DNA of 64,000 nt, from the NCBI GenBank assembly GCA_026874595.1, contig CM049310.1, positions 6,198,001 to 6,262,000 of the forward strand. Reading direction: 5' to 3'. A model generated the notes under the pieces. That model was not told the origin of the DNA, ran no database searches, and saw nothing but the letters and a program-made list of their open reading frames with translations. Below, piece after piece: positions 1-10,240 of this stretch. Source of the DNA: Sipunculus nudus (taxonomy: Eukaryota; Annelida; Sipuncula; Golfingiida; Sipunculidae). Positions within the stretch are counted from its first letter, which is position 1. The number at the start of each line of letters is the position of its first letter. A program made the translations under genes and the position numbers.

Positions 1-1535
1 ATCAGCTCCCCAGCTTCAGCTCTCAGTTCCTAAAATTTGGTATACAATTAGATGTTTCCAAAATCCCCTACCATGCCAAGAATTTGGTCACTAGGACTTA
101 ATACCTTCAAGATATTAATGAAAAACTTCATTTTTCCATTAAAAACCCATTGTTACACTTCAAGACTGCCTAATATCAAAACCACTGATCTGACTGTGAT
201 CATATATAATATACATATTTTTCTATACATTCTCTATGCACATGCCAAAAATGATGTCAGTATTGCGTAATTGTTTTAAGTATTGGCCCAAACATAATGC
301 ACTTTGTAAAAAATCAAGAAATATATTTACTCGCTTAACAAGGGGATTGCTGAAGCTAGAGATTTTTTATCAGGGATGTAACATTATTTAATCAAGATTC
401 AATTGAATACCCAAAATTAGCTCTGAATTTTTCAAATTTTATAAGTTATTAGTATAAATATAAAATTAGTACCTTAAATTTTGCCCAACTTTGACCATGG
501 CACGTTTGTTTCCTGTGAGCACTGTTGGTATAATTTTCATATCATGCACACATAAGGATTTTAGCTTTGTAGTTTAGAAAGCTGACAGAAATTGGCCAAA
601 AATTGTAGCTTTTATTAATGTTTTTATGATACCATGTCAGACCTTGGCTCTCTCCAGCCCCTCTTGAGTCACCTGTATGTTGACCTTGTTGAACTTTCAG
701 CAAATTATGCATGCTTGATGCAAAACATACACTGGGGCAGCCAAGCAGCTTATGGACAGCCACAGTTGATCCAGGTGTCCAACCCAACTCATCTAGTAGT
801 TTTGACCAACAACATAACAATAAACAATAAATTAATAAATTTTTATTGGTTTTTAATAACAAATTAAAGAAAAATAGGAAAGGAATTTGTTAGTGTATAA
901 TAACAGGAATTTAACTTGTAGTTACTGATGATATAAGAATCTTGTATTGATGGATAGAATGTCACATATTCCAAATAAGACCATGCAGTCACTTATGGTA
1001 TTTTTCAGTTCAATTTTAATGATAAAAAAGTAAATCATATTATTCATTACTAATCATTAGGGATCATATGAAGGAAATTAATGATAGACAAAGATGCAGT
1101 TGATAATATTAATCTAGATTTCTACTGTGTCTAGTGTGTACATTGATGTGAAATTAGTCCAAAATGAATATATTACATTTATTTTTTTTTAATATGAATA
1201 AAAGCCATAAAACCAGATACTTATGATCATTATTTAAATGTGTGAATTTGGTGTATTCTGGATTCTCAACATCATTGTTTGGTGAAAACTGAATAAACAC
1301 CAGACATGGTGCGAAAACTTTGCAATTGTATTTAAATACGAATATGAATATGTTCTCCATTATAAATTTTTTTGCATAAAGAATGGGAATTCAGATAAAA
1401 ATGAAATTATATGAATACCAGTGAAAATACTTTCAAAATGTATTCATGAATGCATTCATGAATATATTCTTTAATATTATTTTAATAATAATTTCAGTTA
1501 CATTTCATTTTAAAAAATCATACGATTCTCTTATT
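1..1535 (+). repeat. long interspersed repeat, copy A, 5' part
   Basis: Start is cut by the window edge. The stretch aligns by eye with 15300-17450 and 19800-20760: shared blocks include the TCCCCTACCATGCC segment near 62, TTTCATATCATGC near 536, and the CCAGACATGGTGCGAA block near 1300. A perfect 22-bp palindrome of ATTCATGAAT halves lies at 1442-1463 and recurs at 20695-20716. The open frame at 52-270 has a similar counterpart at 19835-20038 only because both are copies of this repeat; I see no protein domain in it. Copy A is interrupted at 1536 by a transposon and resumes at 3573. Confidence 0.85.
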
Positions 1536-1794
1536 ACAATGAAACCTGAACCAAGCGACCACTGCCGCCAGCGACCGTCTGTGACTTACGACCGAAATAT
1601 TAATGCACCGAGCTTAATCACTCTTTAATGCCCCTGTGTTGAGCGACCGTTTGTGGTACGCGACCACCGACCGCTCAGATGTGGCCAGTCGCTGGTCTTT
1701 ACCTCCGTTAAGCGACCGCCTGGTGTAGCGGTATAGTGGCACCTGGCGTCCTTAGTTAAGACTAAAACGACCGTGCCATTGACCGTCTCTTGAA

Positions 1795-2345
1795 TTAGAC
1801 TGGTACCCTGCTCTATTAAGGCCCTCAAGCCAAGCATAGAGACAGGCGTACAACGCCATCTTCAGTACTCCCAGTTGCAACTCCTGACCTACCTGTAGAC
1901 TGGTTCCAACTCCAGTCTGAACGCTCACACCGATTGTCATGGACGTTCTCGCGATCCTGGCTGGTTATCCGTGAAGATTACTTATAAAATTACTGTCTTT
2001 TGTTATTTAAAGTTTTCAAATATTGAAAAATTAGTTTTTGCACAAAAATTGACTGATGGATGTATAGATGATACGAATCATACGATATACTGAATACTTG
2101 ATATTCCAATGTACGTGGCATTGGTTTATTATCAATATCTATTAATCTAATCATAAATGTCACACGAAATGTACAGCCGACTTTTAACAAATTCTCTGAG
2201 CAAACGAAATGCTTATTTTTATCATATGTGATTCATCCTTGAGTTGGAACCAGTCTGCCGGGAGTCCTGAAGATGGCGTTGTACGCCCGTCTCTATGATT
2301 GGCCTAGAGCAGCGGTGCCATAATAGAGCGGGGTACCAGTCTACT
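1795..2345. repeat. internal inverted repeat, arms about 110 bp
   Basis: The arm at 1795-1912 (AGACTGGTACCCTGCTCTAT ... AGACTGGTTCCAAC) is repeated in reverse complement at 2236-2345, with matching CATAGAGAC(A/G)GGCGTACAACG cores. The spacer at 1913-2235 is AT-rich and has no recognisable content. It could be a nested miniature element or part of the terminal structure of the host element. Confidence 0.7.
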
Positions 2346-3315
2346 CTTGAATGTGCAGGTGGCAATGGTGACCTACTCTCCCCGCGGTAAATTGGACATT
2401 AATTCACAATACCCCTCCAGGTGTCAATGGCCCAGGGCTAGCGTGGTTTTAATCTTTCTCCAAAAATGAAAGTTCCGCGAATATTGCGAGGGAACATGTA
2501 AAACGACGCAATCCTTTAATTCTGATGCCTGTGTACCATTTTTTTTAGCACAGCCTATCTTTGAACACATCGTATTTGTTTAACGATTGTCTAAATCATC
2601 TTTACGGTAAAGGATCACGTGCTCTAGGGGAAATCCCTCATTAATATTCATAGAATAGAACTACCGTTGTATTTCTGACACCGCGGTCGCATTCACTACG
2701 CTGCGGTCGTTGACCGGAGTTCATAACTAGTCTTAGCGATGTTTAAATAACATTAGCGCAGATTTAATTTTGAAAAAAAGTGAGCCATGAAAATAAGTTT
2801 GTCATAACGTTAGCGATCAACTGTCATTGCTTATCACACACATTTTGACTTGACAACAAGTCAGTTCGTGACGACGACAAACTGACGACCAGCTTCGATA
2901 ACATCAATAGAATATTCATCAATAAGACAATAGGACTCAGTGCCAATTACCATAGTACCAATATAGAGAGACTGTTTGATAACGTGAGCAGTCACCTGTA
3001 ATCAAATGATCGATCCCATAACTGCTTTGAAGTTTTTTGAGATTTTAATGGGGTTTGCTTCTAATTACGTTGAGCACAAGTCAGTGATCAACAAAGTGAC
3101 TCAGTGTGTACTCATGGTACATCATTAATTAGCGGTTTGTGGTTTGTGCAATATAACAAACAGGCTATTCAAAGCTTTTGATAAAGGCTTGTTTAATAAA
3201 GTTATAAAAGGACCAGCTTTCTTTGATAATTATTAATAAGATTCCCTTGTTTAGCAGAGCAAAATTGATTAATTGTTTTAAGTAAATATTGTTGTGAATA
3301 ACTTTATTATCTATA

Positions 3316-3318
<3 letters not shown>

Positions 3319-3392
<74 letters not shown>
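3319..3392. repeat. TA dinucleotide microsatellite
   Basis: Nearly uninterrupted (TA)n. It accounts for the Tyr/Ile-rich open frame on the minus strand here, which is not a gene. Confidence 0.97.
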
Positions 3393-3396
<4 letters not shown>

Positions 3397-3572
3397 TATC
3401 CAGTATGTTTTTTTATAATAAATAAATAAATGTTTACGTAGACATATATGCCTTGATATTCTTTGTTCGCGTCATGGTGAGACTTAGACCACCTGAGACT
3501 TAAGACCACCTGTGACTTAAGACCGCTTTTGGTGTGGCACATCAGGTGGTCTTAACTCTCAGGTTTTACTGT

Positions 3573-3898
3573 ATTTTAATAAAAATTATATTTGGGACAA
3601 TATTTGTAATTTTTAAAAAAATAGTTAAACTCTTATATTATATGTTCTGCTTATAAGTGATATTGCCAAGTCAAAATCTGTGTGACAATAGTTCTCCATT
3701 TGTTAATAAAATAAATGAAATCAATCCTCTTCCCTGTCTCCAAAGGTACTATCAAAATCATACATAAGCTAAACAACAACAACTCATAATACAGCTTATA
3801 TTTATAACCACACAAAACCAGCATGTGCCTCATTTTTAATTCATATTTTTTTATCATATATAACAGCTGAGTGCCGTGACCCATAGGTCCCTTGTTTT
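3573..3898 (+). repeat. long interspersed repeat, copy A, 3' end
   Basis: Continuation of copy A after the insertion, matching 20790-21118. It ends in the family's conserved terminal motif (AGCTGAGTGCCGTGACCCAT...GGTCCCTTGTTT, 3866-3898). The same motif closes copies at 5441-5476 and 21085-21118, and diverged forms occur near 6100 and 9002. Confidence 0.85.
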
Positions 3899-4430
3899 TA
3901 AGTTAAGGGCCCAAACATAATGCACTTTTTAAAAAACCAAGAAACAATTTACTCTCTTAACAAGAGGATTGCTGAAGCTAGAGAATTTTTTTCAGGAATA
4001 TAACTTTATTTAATCAAGATTCAATTGTTTACCCAAAATAAGATCTCAATTTTGCAAATTTGTCAAGTTATTAGCATAAATAAAAAATCAATACCTTAAA
4101 TTTGTACAACTTTTGCAATGGCACGTTTTTTCCCTGTAAGCACTGTTGATTTAATTTTCACAGCATATATACATAAGGATTTAATCTTTTAAAATCTGAA
4201 ATTTCAAAGGAATTGATTGAAAAGAGTAGCTTTTATTCAAGTTTTTATACACCATGTCAAGTGTTGTTTACATCTAGCCCACCTAGTAGTACAATCTTCA
4301 CTCGCATTATGTAACCCACCCCAGGCAGCTTGCCTTGCCTCAGCTTGGCCACTACTAGCAGGCTTCCCCTCTGCCCTGCTCCCCCCCCCAGATGGTGCAT
4401 TAACTAGATGAGTGTTATAATTTTCTGTAT
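3899..4430 (+). repeat. long interspersed repeat, adjacent partial copy
   Basis: It starts directly after the terminal motif of copy A and repeats the GGGCCCAAACATAATGCACT block seen at 286, 15560 and 20068, then follows the body of the family to about 4430. From 4430 to 4970 I see only AT-rich sequence with no gene signal. The family terminal motif at 5441-5476 may close this copy. Confidence 0.75.
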
Positions 4431-4972
4431 TTCATTTTATTCTTGGCTATGCAATGCTACATTTTAGATTTTTTATTTATCACCAGGGTTACAGTTATTA
4501 AAGTGCACATTTAATTGTGTCCACAAAGTGGTGTATTGCTATGAAAGTGTGGATGTTCATCAGATAAGTAATTTCTTACTTGAGAAGAGTAAAAACTTCA
4601 CCAGGTGTGAAATTGACTTTTAATTCCAGTAATAAATTATAGCTGAGATTGTAATTGGCATAATGATATTGTTTGTCCCTCATTCAACCAACAGTGTGTA
4701 TACTTTAGTTGAAAAGATGTTTTATTTACCCAATTTACTGAATCTTTTATTTTATTTCGGTGAATAAGATTAAGCATGTACTGAAAACTCCAGTCTACAA
4801 AACTTTTAATAGTGATTCAAGGAATAATCTTGTAGATGCCATTTTGTGGCATTATTTTCTTTTAAATTCAGTTTAAACATTTGTGATTTAAAAATAATAA
4901 AAATATATGTGTATGCATAATATGACCCAATATGAGCTACACTCTGGTTATATAATGATTGCATCTTAGAAT

Positions 4973-5336
4973 CTACGCTCCCGAGGCAGCAGAAATCTTG
5001 CGCTTGTAAAGATCAGAAGCAACTGATTTTCACGCTGCCAGCTTTGACTGTTTATGATATATTGAGACACCAGATGGCGGTTCATTGTCCACTGAAATAA
5101 ACATGCGTATGATGTGACAAGCAGCCAATCAGATGCCACTAAACAAACACTCTACAGGCATCTTGGTCCCGCCCATTGCTGCGCTTCAAGCGCCGCTTGA
5201 TGAGTTTCCGGTCGAATTTAAATTGCTCCCTCTGCATTCTCGCATCATCGACCGATTCGATTATGACATTATGACTGTGTTAGCATAGCCATGTATCTGT
5301 TGTCTGCAGAACTGAAACCAGCCAGCGAGGTGTGCA
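4973..5336 (+). repeat. GC-richer dispersed repeat (pair with 41901-42268)
   Basis: About 365 bp that reappears in reverse orientation at 41901-42268 with long near-identical blocks (for example GAAAATCAGTTGCTTCT on the other strand and the CAGCCAATCAG region). It is clearly richer in G+C than its surroundings. It carries CCAAT-type boxes, a CCCGCCCATTG block and CTGCAGAACTGAAAC. This looks promoter-like, but no coding sequence follows. It is a dispersed repeat, possibly the 5' region or end of a larger element. Confidence 0.8.
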
Positions 5337-5595
5337 GTAGTATGGCTTCTTTCCCCTTAGCTTCTCATATGCTTAAAATATATGCTATAAATGAAATACA
5401 TTAAAATAGAATATTTTGCATTTGCGAAAAATTTCAAACTAAAGCCGAGCGCCGTGACCCATGGGTCCCTTGTTTTGTCAGTTCCAAAATGTGGTGCCCC
5501 CACCTATATTTTTTGTTATATTAACAAATATTTTAAAATATTTTTACTATAAAATGACAACAATCAAGTCAGTTTTTCAGCTGTAATTACATCTA

Positions 5596-5652
5596 GTGTC
5601 CCAAAACCTGGCGTGTTTATTGATCACAAGTGGATGCCATATAGTTATCACC

Positions 5653-5685
<33 letters not shown>

Positions 5686-6133
5686 CATCTGTCCATCCAC
5701 CAAATTTGTTTCCAGATGATAACTCCAGGTTTTATTGACACATGGATTTCAAACTTGACTTACATATGGCCCACCACTAAAGCAAGAACCTATATTTTTA
5801 GGGTCATGAGTTCAAAGGTCAAGGTCACAGGACTCACTTTTTTAAAAAGATTATGGCTGCATTTTAAGCCAAGCTTTTCATCCAAAACTTTCCATTTTGC
5901 ACATTTTGCTGACTTGCCAGTATGGGGAGAGCATAAATGAATTTGGGGTCACATGGTCAAAGGTCAAGGTCACTGGGGCCATCTGTTCACAAATTAGTAA
6001 GGATGATAACTCCAGTTTGGGTAGATAGGTTGGCTTCAAACTGGTCACAGGACCAATATTTTGGAAAACCGCATAAACATATATCCTTATAGACAAATGC
6101 AGCTGAGTGTCCAGACCCATGGGTCCCTCGTTG
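5596..6133 (+). repeat. interspersed repeat with nuclear-receptor half-sites
   Basis: Begins with a GTCT/GTCC-rich tract (5655-5697), has two copies of an AAAGGTCAAGGTCAC block (about 5815 and 5960), and ends in a diverged form of the GACCCATGGGTCCCT terminal motif at about 6115. The open frames on both strands here have no recognisable domain and I treat them as repeat shadows. The AGGTCA repeats match the half-site used by nuclear receptors; binding is inference. From 6134 to 7320 I see no gene or repeat I can support. Confidence 0.65.
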
Positions 6134-7335
6134 GTAGAGTCATGGAAAGCTAAAGTTGGTTTTGTGGACAAGTAAACCTGTATCAAACTGAAGGCTACAA
6201 TAGTCTCCTTTTGCAAAACAGTTGTTTCATATTCTGTAACACGACACAAAAATTATTCTTAGGTGGCCTTTGTTCAAGTTTACTTAAATGACTTTTGGCT
6301 GAAATATTGGACAGTGGAAGGACTGTAAGACACTTGGGTAAACAAAGCTAGTTGATTTATTGTGGTAGCAGATTGCACTCTGTGGGTATATAAGCAGAGC
6401 TGTACATGCAACAAAAATAATTGGTGCCCATATCCAATTAACTTAATGCCATTTTACCTGGTGAACACGTTGTTTCTTTTCGAAGTATGTAACTGAGGAC
6501 CAGGATATATAAAAATTGGATTTATTGCAGAGCTTGATGGAAAAGATCATTCTGTTTTTAGGATATATGCTTGCCCTTTCTTAAACAAATTCATCAGAGC
6601 TAGAGGGAAAGGTCAAATGTCATCATCATTGGTGAAGCTTTGATGTTTTCTTTTACAGCCCAAAGGGGGCACGAGGGCAACACATGATAGTGAGTGAATC
6701 ATGGAGCCTACCTTTTAAAATGGCCAACTTATAATTTTACTTTTAGTCAGGGGTATCTGACAACTTCATTTTGTATTCAACAAGTTTCTCTCCTCCTTTC
6801 TTTATATTGGTAATAGTGGATCTGCCAATGTTGAAATCACTTGTGATGATAGGAACATGCTTGAACATAGGCTATGTATGAATGTTACCTCGCTAATGCT
6901 CATGCAAGTAAACTGCTCAGTTATTTGGCCTGACATTCTAGTCAAAGCCAACAAACTTTGCTTGCTTGAGTACAAAAGAGATAGTTTACAACGCACATGT
7001 GCTATTGAAATTACTGTTCAGCTGCTTTCTAGAAGTTAAGGAGGCCCAGCATTGCGTGGCTAGCTGTACTTTTCTCACCTTTTTTTTTCTGCCGATAACA
7101 TTGACCAAGAACTTATAGATTAGGGGCACAACTGGGTTTAAACACCTGACTGCAGGCCCTTGTGACTTGTAATTACATAAATTCATGTTCAGCTTTTATT
7201 TTGTTAATACAAATAAATTTATGGTTCCCGTTTTAAATTTACAGAAAAAAACAATTTTTTTTAATAAAAAATCTTATGAATATGTCAACAGGAAAAAGCA
7301 TTGTAGCCTAAGTCTTTTATAATGTGAAAACAGAT

Positions 7336-7439
7336 TTGGCAACAGGCCCAGATTTTGTCTGTATCAGTAAATAGCTTGGCAGACTGCCAGCTGTTTCAGA
7401 TTTGGCAACAGGCCAAGTTTCAGTTTGGCAGACTGCCAA
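7336..7439. promoter_or_regulatory. cluster of four NFI-type palindromes
   Basis: Matches to the Nuclear Factor I site TTGGC-N5-GCCAA lie at 7336-7350 (one mismatch), 7376-7390 (one mismatch), 7402-7416 (perfect) and 7425-7439 (perfect). They sit in a degenerate local tandem repeat of TTTGGCAACAGGCC and CTTGGCAGACTGCCA, so the clustering may come from tandem duplication rather than selection. No promoter or gene is evident nearby. Confidence 0.45.
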
Positions 7440-7959
7440 CTTTATCAGGTTAAGCAACAGGTCAAGAGTTCACTCAGTGCAGCCACTAGCTGCACCTGCA
7501 AATTTGATTGGGTTCACTTGGGTGCAACTGCCTTCCTCAGTTGAGCTTGGTAATCTGAGTGCATCTGACTGAGAAGTTTGATGTAATAGCCTGAAATTTT
7601 GGCCTGCCAATGCATCTTTGATGGCTTTCTCATACACAAGACTTGTGGCACCACCTACAATTGTTTTTGGGTTTCATGCATCTGTGCAATTTGCTCAAGA
7701 GTGGTTTGAAGTATCTGCCTGAAATTTTGCATTTCCTTACATCTTTGAGGGCCTTCTAATATACAAGACTGGGCGTGCTACCTACAGCCATTTTTGTGTT
7801 GTGTCCATCCATGTCAGTATTTCAGGAGTAATGTTTGTGTAATTGGTGCTTGTACTTGGGTCCCAAATAATTAATACTTGCATTGTACATGTTGTACATG
7901 TACTTGAAAAATAATCAATTTTGGGCAACCAGAGAGTCAAGTAGGGCACAAATTGTATC

Positions 7960-8890
7960 CATTTGGCCTAGAATCTTCTAATGTGACATTCAGGGAGGTT
8001 CTGGGTAAATGTTCTTGAAAACATGGAATTAGGTCTCTGTGACCTATAATCTGCGAGCTATAGGGAAAACCATGATTAGAGCATAGTCAGATGGGCTTTG
8101 TCATGAGGACCTATATTCTGCAACAGACTTGCCAAAAATATGATTATGAGCACCCAGACAGTCAGACAGGGCACACAACTGTATTGTTGGACCTAGAACC
8201 TTCTAATATGACACCCAGGGAAGTCCTTGGCAAGTCCCCTTTGAATCCTGAAATTAGGACATGGCTTCTGTGGCTCAGGAGTTGAGCACAGGACTCAAAT
8301 GGTGAGTTTAATCTCTGCTGAGGCAGTGAGATTTTTCACTGTCGGCCCTGGCCTAGGCAGAGTGCTCTACAGGCCTAATGGGAAGGCCTTGTCCAATGGC
8401 CGTGTTTCACTCACGAACAAGTGCACCTTTTGGAGGTTCCTCTGTGGTGTGACCCAGGAATGGGGATGATTACCAACCCAGAGCCTGCAGATGCAGTAGT
8501 CACTGGGCCTGGTTAACACCAGGATATAAAACAAGAGGAAGCATTTGATACTGCCCTGTCACGTAGTCCGAAACTGGAATGGAATTCTGCAGGAAAACAT
8601 AATAAATAGTTATGCCAGCATTAAAAAATGAAGCCAATTACCTCTAACAGAAATATAATTATAAAAACATGTCACTGTGACCTACATTCTGTGAGCTACT
8701 AGAAGAAAACCTAATTTTTAGCACCGAGAAAGCCAGCCAAGGCAGAAATTTTAACTGTTGGATCTAGAAATGTCATGCTTTATGTAAAGGGAGGTCATTG
8801 TAATGTCTCCGTGGACATCCAAAATCAAGTCACTGTGACCTATATTCTGTGAGCTGTGTGAAAGAACATGATTTGAGTACCTTCTAAGGG
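7960..8890 (+). repeat. diverged tandem/dispersed repeat around a CTGTGACCTA...TCTG(T/C)GAGCT block
   Basis: The block GTC(T/A)CTGTGACCTA(T/C)A(A/T)TCTG(C/T)GAGCT occurs near 8034, 8670 and 8830, with a weaker version at 8098. Each is followed by ATGATT(A/T)..GAGCA(C/T)..(A/C)AG(A/C)CAGNCAGGGC-like sequence. Related text (CCAAGGAG...GTCCAGC) recurs at 32880-32960 and 55850-55990, so this is a dispersed family. The open frame 8091-8285 lies within it and is not a gene. Confidence 0.55.
8262..8340 (+). mobile_element. tRNA-derived SINE head (relic)
   Basis: CTTCTGTGGCTCAGGAGTTG at 8264-8283 followed by AGCAC..GACTC resembles the 5' half of a tRNA including the pol III A box (TGGCTCAG..GG type). 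GAGTTTAATCTCTGC about 20 nt later resembles a decayed B box (GGTTCAAATCC type). No intact cloverleaf can be drawn and the 3' boundary is unclear; GC-richer sequence continues to about 8560. I call it a SINE relic rather than a tRNA gene. Confidence 0.4.
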
Positions 8891-9093
8891 AGATGAACTC
8901 AAGTTGTGGCTGTTTGATGTGGAAATATATTTATTATTAACAGGTATTTTCCACCAGATCATAACACCAGATATAAACACATGCATCACATGTATGTCAA
9001 ATTCAGCTGAGTGTCATGGCCCATTGGCCACTTGTTATAGTATTGTTCAAAAACAGCTGGTCCTAATAATATGTATCATTTCTTTACTTTCAG

Positions 9094-9171
9094 GAGGGGT
9101 ATATAGAAGGCAGCCCTTCACGAAGGGGAGTGTTCCCAGGATCATATGTAAAACCACTGCCAGTCTCGTAA
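9094..9171 (+). CDS. last coding exon of an SH3-terminated protein (partial gene)
   Basis: A good acceptor (TTTCTTTACTTTCAG, ending 9093) opens a 26-codon frame, GAG GGG TAT ..., ending at TAA 9169-9171. It encodes EGYIEGSPSRRGVFPGSYV followed by KPLPVS. This is the distal half of an SH3 fold: the residue positions after the WW pair, the G-(V/L)-F-P-x-x-Y-V signature that forms the proline-peptide pocket, and a stop just after the domain. C-terminal SH3 domains with this Gly-x-Ile-Glu-Gly-x-Pro-x-Arg-x-Gly spacing are known in ASAP-type Arf GTPase-activating proteins, which makes that family the best guess, but 25 residues cannot settle it. The preceding exon should end with codons for Trp-Trp; TGGTGG does not occur in 1-9093, so it probably lies upstream of the window behind a long intron. 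The frame chosen differs from the longer open frame 8904-9191, which reads through the acceptor and shows no domain. Confidence 0.62.
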   Translation, partial: EGYIEGSPSRRGVFPGSYVKPLPVS

Positions 9172-9815
9172 TAGCTTCAAAATGCTGCTAAACAACAGGA
9201 GCATCCTCATTTTAAGCATGTATGCGTGTGCATGTTTTATATGTATCATATAATGATTATGGGTCTATTTGTCTGACTGATCAAGCTTCATTTCAAGTAA
9301 ATCTATCGAGTATTGTTATTATGTACAAATTTCTTGTATTACTTTGATCATCTTGTATTATATATATTCTTAGTCATATCCATGTATACCCAATACTCAT
9401 TGTATGACCAACAGTACTATCAGACTAGTGCACCAGTGCATCATAGAAAAACATATTGTGCCATCCCTGTTACTCTCTAAACTAGTGTGTGGTGTAGCTG
9501 CCTGTTCACAGGCTTGGTTAGATGGGCCAGTATGCCAGGCTTGGATTTTTAACCTCTGCAAAGAGGTTATGTTTTCACCCATGTCTGTTCGCTTGCTTGA
9601 TTGTTTGCAGCAGGATTTGCTAAGAAAATAATGAACTGATTTCCACAAAACAGCACCGATGGAAGACTGAATTAAATTTTGGTAAAGGTCTGGATAAAGG
9701 GGTGTGTCAAATTTAATTGTTTTGTCTTGGGGGAGGTATGTGCTCTGCTGAGTACCATTCTAGTCTAGAACTGAACTTTGCGGTAAAAATTATGGGTTAC
9801 CCATTAGTTAACTTC
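9172..9815 (+). other. downstream of the SH3 exon, probably 3' UTR, with an old repeat at 9552-9712
   Basis: No coding signal. The segment 9552-9712 (ACCTCTGCAAAGAGGTTATG, then a GTTTGCAGCAGGATT and CTGATTTCCACAAAAC block) resembles a repeat I recall as widespread in animal genomes. The open frames on both strands at 9397-9648 are products of it. Confidence 0.4.
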
Positions 9816-10240
9816 AGTATCCACAAGAAGTTTAAGGACCTTTATCAGTATCTGTAAAAGTGTATGGGCCCAGTATCAGTATCCATAAAAATGTTTAGGG
9901 CCCTTGAAAAGTATCCATAAAAATGTATGGATGCTAGATCAGTATCCCTGATGTGTAGACAATGTTTCAGTATCCATGATAATGCATAGACCTTGTTTCA
10001 TTATCCACAAAAGTGTAAGGACCCTGTATCAGTACCCATGGTAATGTGTGGACCCATTTTCAGTATCCATAATAATGAATTGGCCATGTATCAGTATCAA
10101 CAAAAGTTAAAGGACCCTGTATCAAAATCCAGAATGACGTATGGACCATGTATCAGTATCCATATTAATATACAGATCCTGTATCAGTATCCACAAAATG
10201 TATGGACCCTTTATTGGTATCGTCAAAACAGCATAGTCTC
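9815..10240 (+). repeat. degenerate minisatellite, period about 42 bp
   Basis: Around ten units of the form CAGTATCCA(T/C)AA(A/T)AATGTATGG(A/C)CC(C/A)TG(T/A)AT, heavily diverged. Because 42 is a multiple of three, one frame stays open and gives a repetitive peptide (YQYQQKLKDPVS-like). That open frame (9993-10385) is a consequence of the period, not evidence of a gene. Confidence 0.85.

Larger units (their letters stand above)
1536..3572. mobile_element. 2.0-kb inverted-repeat DNA element inserted into repeat copy A
   Basis: Bounds come from comparing copy A with the uninterrupted copy at 20757-20830: the flanks ...TCTTATT and ATTTTAATAAAAATT are contiguous there but about 2.04 kb apart here. 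The element ends are inverted: ACAATGAAACCTGAACC at the left and, on the opposite strand at the right, ACAGTAAAACCTGAGAG, each followed by a (GA/AGA)CCAC motif. A short direct ATT flanks both sides, too short to prove a target duplication. No transposase frame is visible, so it is non-autonomous. It contains the internal inverted repeat at 1795-2345 and a TA tract at 3319-3392. Confidence 0.6.

Noticed and set aside
52-270. Similar small proteins at 52-270 and 19835-20038
   Set aside because: Both lie in copies of the long interspersed repeat; stops and indels differ in the third copy (15300) and no domain is visible.
6659-6689. 31-nt microexon between a good acceptor (gatgttttcttttacag) and gtgagt donor
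   Set aside because: In the phase needed to join the SH3 exon it does not give the expected Trp-Trp end, and there is no independent support.
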